Positions 1 through 9,639 of a DNA stretch of 64,000 bases are shown here, in pieces. The notes below the pieces were generated by a model. The model was not told the DNA's origin. It saw only the letters and a program-made list of their open reading frames with translations, and did not search any database. A program made the translations under genes and the position numbers. This stretch comes from Cyanophora paradoxa (lineage: Eukaryota; Glaucocystophyceae; Cyanophorales; Cyanophoraceae): NCBI GenBank assembly GCA_004431415.1, contig QPMI01000038.1:310001-374000 (forward strand), read 5' to 3'. Position 1 is the stretch's first letter. Each line of letters opens with the position of its first letter.

Positions 1-280
1 CGGCCCCGCCCGCTCCGTACCAGCGCCAGCGTCCGCGGCGCAGATGGCAGCGCACATGCCGCCGCCGCGGGAAGCGGCGCAGGCGGCCCTCGCGGCGCTG
101 CTGCCGGAGCAGTCGGCCCTCGAGCGGGCGCTCCTGCTCGACGGGATGGGCACGCTCGCCAGCGTCCTCACCGCCAGCCCCGACGAGCTGCGCGATCGCA
201 CGGCGCTCGACGCCGCCGCCGCGCTGCGCATCCACAGCGCACTGAACGCAGCCCCCTTCGAATCTGAGCTCAGCGGTTGA
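1..280 (+). CDS. C-terminal exon of a helix-hairpin-helix protein (XPF/ERCC1-like), partial
   Basis: The reading frame is open from the left edge to a TGA at 278-280, so the gene starts outside the window. The first in-frame ATG (44) directly follows a CGCAG that looks like a splice acceptor, with a GTACC donor-like start about 25 bases earlier, so the ATG may be internal. The residues include LASVLTASPDELRD followed by an Ala-rich helix. That spacing matches the last hairpin of the tandem helix-hairpin-helix domain that ends XPF/ERCC1-family structure-specific nuclease subunits, which bind DNA and dimerise through it. The match is by eye over about 50 residues with no second domain visible, so a generic HhH protein is equally possible. 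Confidence 0.4.
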   Translation, partial: GPARSVPAPASAAQMAAHMPPPREAAQAALAALLPEQSALERALLLDGMGTLASVLTASPDELRDRTALDAAAALRIHSALNAAPFESELSG

Positions 281-621
281 CAGAGGCACATTGTTGCATT
301 GGACCAATAATACACACACACGACTGCGGAGGGCTGCGCTAGCGCTAGCGCTCTCGAATAAGGCATAGCTCCGGATCCATAGCATGATCACGATGGAGAA
401 ATAGAACAAGCATAAAAGCATAGAATAAGCGATCCAACTAGAAATTGAGTCTAGAATGTCTCTGAGAGTGCTGCGGTGTCTCAGATCCTGAGCTAATGAA
501 AAAGCATTCAGCGACGTAGGAAAAAAGCGGTTTGGGTGAGAAAAAGCGGAATCGCCGCCCGTGAAGAGCGGGAGGGGCGGAGGGGCGCTGGCCGCGCTGC
601 AGGCCCTGACAAGGCCCCGGG
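281..621. other. Intergenic, no gene seen
   Basis: Lower-GC sequence between two gene ends. It holds overlapping copies of the palindromic octamer GCTAGCGC near 339-352. No convincing frame, tRNA or repeat was found. Confidence 0.5.
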
Positions 622-1523
622 CTACGCCTGGAAGAGGGCTACAATGGTCCCGCTGGCGCGGCGGCCGGAGCCGCGACCGATGAGCGCGTACGCGGGCAGA
701 TCCATGCCGTCGTCGGGCAGGTCCGTCGGGCTCTCCGCCTCGGCCCGCGGCTCGAGCTGCTGCGCCGGCTGGGGCGCGGGAGGCGGGGCGGAAGGCCGGG
801 GAGGTGGGGAGGGGGACGCCGACCGCGGCGACTCCGCCGGCTGGTGGCTCGCGATCCGCAGCAGCGTCTCCAGGACGTTGGGGCGCGGGGAGCTCCCCTT
901 GGAGAGCGAGCCGGGGCGCGGGCGCGCCGGCGTGCTGGGCGCCACGGCCGCCTCGATGGCCTCGCGGGCGACGCGCGGCGGCTCGAAGAGGTGCGAGCGG
1001 TCCCCGCCGCTCGACTGCGCCTTGACGGTCGCCTGGATGGGCCCGTACTCGCCCACGAACTTGACGCCCCAGAGGCCGAGGTCGGCCCTGATCCCGTCCG
1101 TCGGATCCTCCTCAAACATGAGCTGCACAAGAAGACCGAAGGTCAGAAGTGCGCGAGGGAGAGCGCTTCGTATGCGTGGCGGTTAGATGCCGGCCGGGGG
1201 CGCTGCCGGTGCTCTGCACTCACATCCAAGCGCTTTGGGCGACGTTGTTTGCTGTTGCTGACCGGCGTCCGCCCCGGAGACTTGGATGCGGCGGGAGTGC
1301 TGTCGCCCTTTTGACCCGAGCGGCTGGACGAGGGCGGGTTGCTCTTCGCTAGAGTAGGCGAGGGAGTTCTTGCGCTCTCAAGCGGAGCGTGGGAAGCCGG
1401 GTGCACTGCCGATGCGCGGAGCACGCGGAGATCGAGGTCCAGCGACTTGCAGGCCGAGTAGTCAGAAGCGTCCGTTTCGTCCATAACTGCTAGGCACTGC
1501 TGTGCCAAGGGCAAGCACGCCAT
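622..1523 (-). CDS. Hypothetical two-exon protein
   Basis: Exon 1 runs from ATG 1523 to 1224 and exon 2 from 1122 to the stop at 622-624. The intron has a GTGAGTGCAG donor and a pyrimidine-rich TTGTGCAG acceptor and joins in phase 0 (RRPKRLD to LMFEEDPTDG). The product is about 267 residues. A Ser/Pro/Lys-rich N-terminal part carries a basic patch that could be a nuclear signal. A more ordered block follows (GLWGVKFVGEYGPIQATVKA), then a Pro/Ser-rich tail. I do not recognise the family. The splice sites and the drop in Arg/Pro noise around the ordered block favour a real gene. Confidence 0.5.
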
Positions 1524-1872
1524 TCCAATGCGTGCAGCTTGTCACACTGGCGACCGCAACTCCAAGCGGCGGGCAAGGGGAAGCGCTGCGCTGTCGAGCG
1601 GCTGCCAACTCGGCTACGATGCTCGTTTGTAAGCGTGCACGGCGACTGCACGGTGCACGCGCGTGCTCAACGCGTGCTGGCTGATGAGACCTGGCTCCGC
1701 GGGTGCTCCGTTGCTGGGGTAAGCGCGTCTTCCAAGCCGCAGAGCTCGCGATGTCGATCGAGGGCCGGGGGTACGTACGTATATATACGTACCCGGTGCT
1801 GCTTGAATTCAGAATTTTGGGCCAATTTTGACAGAAATTATAATTACCTAATAATACAAATGCATGCTTAAA
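1524..1872. other. Intergenic, no gene seen
   Basis: Contains a short TACG/TA-rich palindromic run near 1771-1792 and an AT-richer stretch at 1800-1872 leading into the repeat array. Frames here are short and Arg/Cys-rich, typical of non-coding GC-rich DNA. Confidence 0.45.
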
Positions 1873-1961
1873 TTCAGGCGAAGCCTCTTTCAGGCGAAGC
1901 CTCTTTCTCAAAACCAAAAACCGCCTCTTTCAGGCGAAGCCTCTTTCAGGCGAAGCCTCTT
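1873..1961. repeat. Short tandem repeat at the edge of the array
   Basis: Four near-perfect copies of a 16-base word (AGGCGAAGCCTCTTTC) are interleaved with CTCAAAACCAAAAACCG. That second word is also how each large unit to the right begins, so this tract looks like a decayed or slipped left end of the array. Confidence 0.8.
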
Positions 1962-3657
1962 TCTCAAACCCAAAAACCGCCGATATAAATTCCTTTTTTA
2001 ACCTTTTTTTCCACTCAAGATCCCCCCTGCTAAATAATTTCCGCGTCGCACTCCCTCGAGGACGAATTATTAATTCTGCCTCGACACGGACGCGATTGCT
2101 GCTGGTAACACAGCTCCCCGAACCCCCACAGACCTCTCTAGATCCATTTTTAGCGTCGTGGCTCCCCTAAGACGACCGCTCGCCCGTGGGCGTCGCGCGA
2201 AAATCGAATTTCCCTCTGGATCAATTCCGGTACTTAACCTCCGACAAATGCAGTCCGAGTCAGAAGGTGGGACCCGGTCCCGCCCGGTCCCGCGACGAAA
2301 TCGCGCCAGGGACGCCCCAGAACGATACAGAATGCCGCGCGAGGGCGACCGCATCGCCGCAAGCTCGATTTCGGGCGCCCTCGACGCTCCAGTGCGAAGA
2401 GTCGGCCGAAAATTTGATCCAGCCGGTCCGGCCCGGTCCCGCGACGCGCGCGATCCATGCGTACTGGCGCGCATAGACATAGCAGGGCCTGCACACCCCC
2501 GAAATCCGCTTTTCGGAGCCGGAATAGCGCAGGAAGGTACCCGACGGCAAAAATTCGATCCTAGACATGCCCGGAGATCTCTCCGCGCGCCCACGCCGCG
2601 GCGCATGCGCGCATCAATCGCATATGCATTTGAGATGTAGAAGAAGACTTCCGCACGGTCTCTAAATGCGCCGGGCCGCGAGGACCCAGCCGACCCCGAA
2701 AATTCGATCCTGGACAGATCTGCGCATCTTTCCGCGCGCCCTCGCATCGTCACGCGAGCGCATCGCTACAATATGCATTTGAGATCGTTTTAAAGCTTTC
2801 CGCGAGCTCTGCGGGCGCGACAGCGCACGACAACCCAGCCGACGCCAAAAATTCGATCCTGGCCACGCCTGCACATCTTTCCGCGCGCGCTCGCCTCCGC
2901 ATGCGCAGCGCCGCACATCGATGCTATATGCATTCGAGATTCTGTTTAAGCGATTCGCAAGCTCTGTGCATGCGCCTGGCCGCGAGAACCTCGCCCCTCC
3001 CGGGCCTCCTTCCCAACAATATTATAAAAATAAACTCCTCAAAATTCGATCCTGGACGGACCTGCACAGCTTTCCGCGCGCCCTCGCATCCTCACACGAG
3101 CGCATCGCTACAATATTCAGATGAGATTAAAGCTTTTCGCAAGCTCTGCGGGCGCGACAAGGCACGAGAACCCAGCCAACGCAAAAATTCGATCCTGAAC
3201 GGGCCTGCACAGCTTTCCGCGCGCCCTCGCCTCCGCAGCCCTGCACATTGATACTATATGCATTCGACGTTCTGTTTAAGCGATTCGCAAGCTCTGCGCA
3301 TGCGCCTGGCTGCGAGAACCTCGCCCCTCCCGGGCCTCCCCCCCAACAATATATTAATAATACTAAATTAATCCGGTTCGACTCCTCCCCTAGCGTTACC
3401 GGTTCAACTCCTCCCCTAGTTAATTATATATTCCCTCTCCTCATTACATTGCTCCCTGGCCAGCGAGCTCTCCATCGAGCTGGCTATAGCGGGCCAGCCC
3501 GGCCCATTGCCGCAGTACCACGGTGCCAAGCCGGCGAAACCCGGCCATGCAGCTGGGCGCGCGCCGGCGGGGCTGCACCTGGCCGCCTACTGTGACAGCC
3601 GCGAGGGCGTCCGCGAGGCTTCGCCGTACTTAGTGCTCCGCAGGAGCACGGATCTTG
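1962..3657 (+). repeat. Large tandem repeat, unit 1 (about 1.70 kb)
   Basis: Begins TCTCAAACCCAAAAACCG and ends with a hairpin (GTGCTCC-GCA-GGAGCAC, 3633-3649) followed five bases later by CTTG. The order is a T-rich lead (CCTTTTTTAACC), a partly palindromic GAATTATTAATTC block, a conserved 500-base body, and 149-bp satellite monomers (landmark TTCGATCC at 2554, 2703 and 2852, then two irregular ones). A variable CCAG/CTGG-rich tail follows, then the constant last 90 bases. Open frames here are not preserved between units, so I treat it as non-coding repeat DNA. Confidence 0.85.
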
Positions 3658-5884
3658 TCTCAAAACCAAAAAGGAACGGGTCCAAATTCCTTTTTTAACC
3701 TTTTTTTCGACTCAAGATCCCCCCTGCTAAATAATTTCCGTGTCGCACCTCCTCGAGGACGAATTATTAATTCTGCCTCGACACGGACGCGATCCCTTGC
3801 TAATAACACAGCTCCCCTAACCCCTACAAACCTATCTAGAGCCATTTTTAGCGTCCTGGCTCCCCTAAGACGACCGCTCGCCCGTGGGCGTCGCGCGAAT
3901 TTCGAATTTCCCTCTGGATCAATTCCGGTACTTAACCTCCGACAAATGCAGTCCGAGTCAGAAGGTGGGACCCGGTCCCGCCCGGTCCCGCGACGAAATC
4001 GCGCCAGGGACGCCCCAGAACGATACAGAATGACGCGCGAGGGCGAGCGCATCGCCGCAAGCTCGGTTTCGGGCGCCCTCGACGCTCCAGTGCAAACAGT
4101 CGGCCGAAATTTTGATCCGGCCGGTTCCGGCCGGTCCCGCGACGCGCGCAATCGATGCGTACTAGCGCGCATAGGCATAGCAGGGCCTGCGCACCCCCGA
4201 AATCCGGTTTTCGGAGGCCGAACAGTGCAGGAAGGTACCGGACATCAAAAATTCGATCTTGCACAGGCCCGGACATCTTTCCGTGCGCCCACGCCGCGGC
4301 GCATGCGCGGAACAATAGCATAAGCATTTGAGATGTAGACAAAGCATTCCGCACGGTTTACGGATGTGCCGGGCCGCGAGGACCCAGCCGACCCCGAAAA
4401 TTCGATCCTTCACGGACCTGCACGTCTTTCCGCGCGCCCTCGCATCCTCACGCAAGCACATCGCTACTATATTCATTTGGGATTTTATCAAAGCCTTCCA
4501 CAAGCTTCGAAGACGCGAAAGAGCACGAGAACCCAGCCGGCGGCAAAAATTCGATCCTGCACGGGCCCGGACATCTTTCCGCGTGCCCACGCCGCGGTGC
4601 ATGCGCGGAACAATAGCATAAGCATTTGAGATGTAGAAGAAGCTTTCCGCACGCTTTACAGATGCGCCGGGCCGCGGGGACCCAGCCGACCCCAAAAAAC
4701 CTATCTAGAGCCATTTTTAGCGTCCTGGCTCCCCTAAGACGACCGCTCGCCCGTGGGCGTCGCGCGAATTTCGAATTTCCCTCTGGATCAATTCCGGTAC
4801 TTAACCTCCGACAAATGCAGTCCGAGTCAGAAGGTGGGACCCGGTCCCGCCCGGTCCCGCGACGAAATCGCGCCAGGGACGCCCCAGAACGATACAGAAT
4901 GACGCGCGAGGGCGAGCGCATCGCCGCAAGCTCGGTTTCGGGCGCCCTCGACGCTCCAGTGCAAACAGTCGGCCGAAATTTTGATCCGGCCGGTTCCGGC
5001 CGGTCCCGCGACGTGCGCAATCGATGCGTACTAGCGCGCATAGGCATAGCAGGGCCTGCGCACCCCCGAAATCCGGTTTTCGGAGGCCGAACAGTGCAGG
5101 AAGGTACCGGACATCAAAAATTCGATCTTGCACAGGCCCGGACATCTTTCCGTGCGCCCACGCCGCGGCGCATGCGCGGAACAATAGCATAAGCATTTGA
5201 GATGTAGACAAAGCATTCCGCACGGTTTACGGATGTGCCGGGCCGCGAGGACCCAGCCGACCCCGAAAATTCGATCCTTCACGGACCTGCACGTCTTTCC
5301 GCGCGCCCTCGCATCCTCACGCAAGCACATCGCTACTATATTCATTTGGGATTTTATCAAAGCCTTCCACAAGCTTCGAAGACGCGAAAGAGCACGAGAA
5401 CCCAGCCGGCGGCAAAAATTCGATCCTGCACGCACTGGTGGCGGCTCGTCCCGTTCAGCCCGTCAAAACACGCGTCTGAAAATGACTCAGCCGCTCGTTC
5501 AGACCGGCTGACCCAGAATGTCAGGCTTTTCCGAAGAGGCTGATTTTTTTTGTGAGCTGAGCTGAGTTCTCGCCCAGTTCAGCCCGGTCTGAACACTGTC
5601 TTCAGCCTCGGTTCAGCACCGTCTGAACAGCAAGAGTCTTATGCCGCTCGCTCAGCCCAGCCCATAGGTAGCTTGCTCTAGAGCGCTCTACGCAACCTGG
5701 GCCAGCGCTAGCTGGACTGGCCGTCAGCCAGCCAGCTTCCAGCCAGAAAGCTGTTCGCGATCGGCCAGGCCGCTGGCCAGCCTGGCAGTCGCTGAATGCC
5801 CTGTACTGTAGGCCTACTGTGACAGCCGCGAGGGCGTCCGCGAGGCTTCGCCGTACTTAGTGCTCCGCAGGAGCACGGATCTTG
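3658..5884 (+). repeat. Large tandem repeat, unit 2 (2.23 kb, internally duplicated)
   Basis: Same start, body and hairpin-CTTG end as unit 1. It is longer because about 0.74 kb (body plus satellite, from about 3830) is repeated 869 bases downstream, nearly base for base. It also carries a private 260-base segment (about 5440-5700) rich in GTTCAG/CTGAAC words. Confidence 0.85.
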
Positions 5885-7639
5885 TCTCAAACCCAAAAAC
5901 CGCCGATGAGAATTCCTTTTTTAACCTTTTTTTCCACTCGAGATCTCCCCTGCTAAATAATTTCCGCGTCGCGCTCCCTCGAGGCAGAATTATTAATTCT
6001 GCCTCGACACGGACGCGATTGATGGACATTACACAGCTGCCCGAACCGCCACAGACCCCTCTAGATCCATTTTTAGCGTCCTGGCTCCCCTAAGACGACC
6101 GCTCGCCCGTGGGCGTCGCGCGACATCAAATTTCCCTCTGGATCAATTCCGGTACTTAACCTCCGACAAATGCAGTCCGAGTCAGAAGGTGGGACCCGGT
6201 CCCGCCCGGTCCCGCGACGAAATCGCGCCAGGGACGCCCCAGAACGATACAGAATGACGCGCGAGGGCGAGCGCAATCAAATTTCCCTCTGGATCAATTC
6301 CGGTACTTAACCTCCGACAAATGCAGTCCGAGTCAGAAGGTGGGACCCGGTCCCGCCCGGTCCCGCGACGAAATCGCGCCAGGGACGCCCCAGAACGATA
6401 CAGAATGACGCGCGAGGGCGAGCGCATCGCCGCAAGCTCGGTTTCGGGCGCCCTCGACGCTCCAGTGCAAACAGTCGGCCGAAATTTGGATCCGGCCGGT
6501 TCCGGCCGGTCCCGCGACGCGCGCAATCGATGCGTACTAGCGCGCATAGGCGTAGCAGGGCCTGCGCACCCCCGAAATGCGGTTTTCGGATGCCGAACAG
6601 TGCAGGAAGGTACCGGACATCAAAAATTCGATCTTGCACAGGCCCGGACATCTTTCCGTGCGCCCACGCCGCGGCGCATGCGCGGAACAATAGCATAAGC
6701 ATTTGAGATGTAGACAAAGCATTCCGCACGGTTTACGGATGTGCCCGGCTGCGAGGACCCAGCCGACCCCGAAAATTCGATCCTGGACAGACCTGCACAT
6801 CTTTCCGCGCGCCCTCGCATCCTCACGCACGGGCATCGCTACTATATTCATTTGGGATTTTATCAAAGCCTTCCACAAGCTTCGAAGACGCGAAAGAGCA
6901 CGAGAACCCAGCCGGCGGCAAAAATTCGATCCTGCACGGACCCGGACATCTTTCCGCGTGCCCACGCCGCGGTGCATGCGCGGAACAATAGCATAAGCAT
7001 TTGAGATGTAGAAGAAGCTTTCCGCACGCTTTACAGATGCGCCGGGCCGCGGGGACCCAGCCGACCCCAAAAATTCGATCCTGGACAGACCTGCACATCT
7101 TTCCGCGCGCCCTCGCATCCTCACGCACGGGCATCACTACAATATTCATCAGAGATGTTTTAAAAGCCTTTCGCAAGCTCTGCGAACGCAACAGGGCGCG
7201 GCAATCCAGCCGACGCAAAAATTCGATCCTGGCCACGCCTGCACATCTTTCCGCGCGCCCTCGCCTCCGCAGGCCTACACATCGATGCTATATGCATTCG
7301 AGATTCTGTTTAAGCGATTCGCGAGATCTGTGCATGCGCCTGGCCGCGAGAACCTCGCCCCTCCCGGGCCTCCTTCCCAACAATATTATATAATTAATCT
7401 CCTCTCAATCTGCTCCACCCTTTATTTTCTCAGTACATTAATATTCCTCTAGCCGGCCAGCGCTAGCTGGACTGGCCGTCAGCCAGCCAGCTTCCAGCCA
7501 GAAAGCTGTTCGCGATCGGCCAGGCCGCTGGCCAGCCTGGCAGTCGCTGAATGCCCTGTACTGTAGGCCTACTGTGACAGCCGCGAGGGCGTCCGCGAGG
7601 CTTCGCCGTACTTAGTGCTCCGCAGGAGCACGGATCTTG
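5885..7639 (+). repeat. Large tandem repeat, unit 3 (1.76 kb)
   Basis: Head-to-tail with units 2 and 4; it begins directly after a CTTG and ends with one. About 144 bases of the body starting near 6124 are duplicated in tandem. It contains the perfect 29-base palindrome described separately and the same tail (CCAGCGCTAGCTGG onward) as unit 4. Confidence 0.85.
5979..6007. repeat. Perfect palindrome (14-bp arms) near the unit start
   Basis: Arms TCGAGGCAGAATTA and TAATTCTGCCTCGA flank a single T. The same palindrome lies at 7734-7762 in unit 4. Units 1 and 2 keep the core and right arm but have a diverged left arm. Confidence 0.9.
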
Positions 7640-9400
7640 TCTCAAACCCAAAAACCGCTGATATAAATTCCTTTTTTAACCTTTTTTTCCACTCGAGATC
7701 TCCCCTGCTAAATAATTTCCGCGTCGCGCTCCCTCGAGGCAGAATTATTAATTCTGCCTCGACACGGACGCGATTGCCGCTAATGACTCAGCTACCCTAA
7801 CCCCCACAGACCTCTCTAGATCCATTTTTAGCGTCCTGGCTCCCCTAAGACGACCGCTCTCCCGTGGGCGTCGCGCGAAAATCGAATTTCCCTCTGGATC
7901 AATTCCGGTACTTAACCTCCGACAAATGCAGTCCGGGTCAGAAGGTGGGACCCGGTCCCGCCCGGTCCCGCGACGAAATCGCGCCAGGGACGCCCCAGAA
8001 CGATACAGAATGACGGGCGAGGGCGAGCGCATCGCCGCAAGCTCGATTTCGGGCGCCCTCGACGCTGCAGTCCGAACAGTAGGCCGAAATTTGATCCTCC
8101 CGGTTCCGGCCGGTCCCGCGACGCGCGCAATCGATGCGTACTGGCGCGTATAGACAAAGCAGGGCCTGCGCACCCCCGAAATCCGCTTTTCGGAGCCGGA
8201 ACAGCGCAGGAAGGTACCCGACGGCAAAAATTCGATCCCACACGGGCCCGGACATCTTTCCGCGCGCCCACGCCGCGGCGCACGCGCGGAACGATAGCAT
8301 AAGCATTTGAGATGTAGAAGAAGACTTCCGCACGGTCTCTAAATGCACCAGGCCGCGAGGACCCAGCCGACCCCGAAAATTCGATCCTGGACGGACCTGA
8401 ACATCTTTCCGCGCGCCCTCGCATTCTCGCGCATGCGCATCGCTACAATATTCATTTGAGATTTTATCAAAGCCTTCCACAAGCTTCGAAGACGCGAAAG
8501 AGCACGAGAACCCAGCGGACGGCAAAAATTCGATCCTGCACGGACCCGGACATCTTTCCGCGCGCCCACGCCGCGGCGCATGCGCGGAACAATAGCATAA
8601 GCATTTGAAATGTAGACAAAGCATTCCGCACGGTTTACGGATGCGCCGGGCCGCGAGGACCCAGCCGACCCCGAAAATTCGATCCTTCACGGACCTGCAC
8701 GTCTTTCCGCGCGCCCTCGCATCCTCACGCAAGCACATCGCTACTATATTCATTTGGGATTTTATCAAAGCCTTCCACAAGCTTCGAAGACGCGAAAGAG
8801 CACGAGAACCCAGCCGGCGGCAATAATTCGATCCTGCACGGGCCCGGACATCTTTCCGCGCGCCCACGCCGCGGTGCATGCGCAGAACAATAGCATAAGC
8901 ATTTGAGATGTAGAAGAAGCCTTCCGCACGCTTTACGGATGCGCCGGGCCGCGGGGACCCAGCCGACCCCGAAAATTCGATCCTGGACAGACCTGCACAT
9001 CTTTCCGCGCGCCCTCGCCTCCGCAGCCCTACACATCGATGCTATATGCATTCGAATTCGAGATTCTGTTTAAGCGATTCGCGAGATCTGTGCATGCGCC
9101 TGGCCGCGAGAACCTCGCCCCTCCCGGGCCTCCTTCCCAACAATATTATATAATTAATCTCCTCTCAATCTGCTCCACCCTTTATTTCCTCAGTACATTA
9201 ATATTCCTCTAGCCGGCCAGCGCTAGCTGGACTGGCCGTCAGCCAGCCAGCTTCCAGCCAGAAAGCTGTTCGCGATCGGCCAGGCCGCTGGCCAGCCTGG
9301 CAGTCGGTGAGTGCCCTGTAGGCCTACTGTGACAGCCGCGAGCTCGAGGGCGTCCGCGAGGCTTCGCCGTACTTAGTGCTCCGCAGGAGCACGGATCTTG
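7640..9400 (+). repeat. Large tandem repeat, unit 4 (1.76 kb)
   Basis: Last copy of the array. It ends at the hairpin and CTTG (9397-9400), after which the sequence becomes unique (TAACTG). It has the cleanest satellite of the four units. Confidence 0.85.
8231..9070. repeat. 149-bp satellite monomers inside unit 4
   Basis: The landmark TTCGATCC (TTCG start) falls at 8231, 8380, 8529, 8678, 8827 and 8976, exactly 149 bases apart each time. Two monomer types alternate. One carries a GCCGCGAGGACCCAGCCGACC block, the other an AAGAGCACGAGAACCCAGC block, which gives a 298-bp dimer. The same monomers occur in units 1-3. Confidence 0.9.
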
Positions 9401-9639
9401 TAACTGAAAATCAGGTTTTTGTGAGAATATTGTGTGAATTTGTGTACAATACGTCCGAAATAGCTAATTCTGAAAATCGAGGATGTATAGAACTTCTAGC
9501 CAGGTTGACATGTACAGGTTGACATGTACAGGCAGCTAGGAAGAACTGCGGGACGCTGACAGGGGTCGACGCAGACGAAGGGATCGGAGGAGGGGGGCCA
9601 CGCAGGGGGCGCGGCGCCGGGGTGGGCTCGGGGCCGTGG
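9401..9639. other. Short unique spacer after the array
   Basis: AT-richer, with an adjacent duplication of about 16 bases (GGTTGACATGTACA) near 9500-9530. No gene seen. It lies downstream of the minus-strand C2H2 gene, so it would be its 3' flank. Confidence 0.5.

Noticed and set aside
1962-9400. Long minus-strand frames repeated in every unit of the array
   Set aside because: They recur because the DNA repeats. The 149-bp period is not a multiple of three, so successive monomers change frame. Residues are Arg/Ser/Ala noise with no domain.
1962-9400. CRISPR array
   Set aside because: Repeat units are far too long, spacers are not unique, there are no cas genes, and the genome is eukaryotic with introns.
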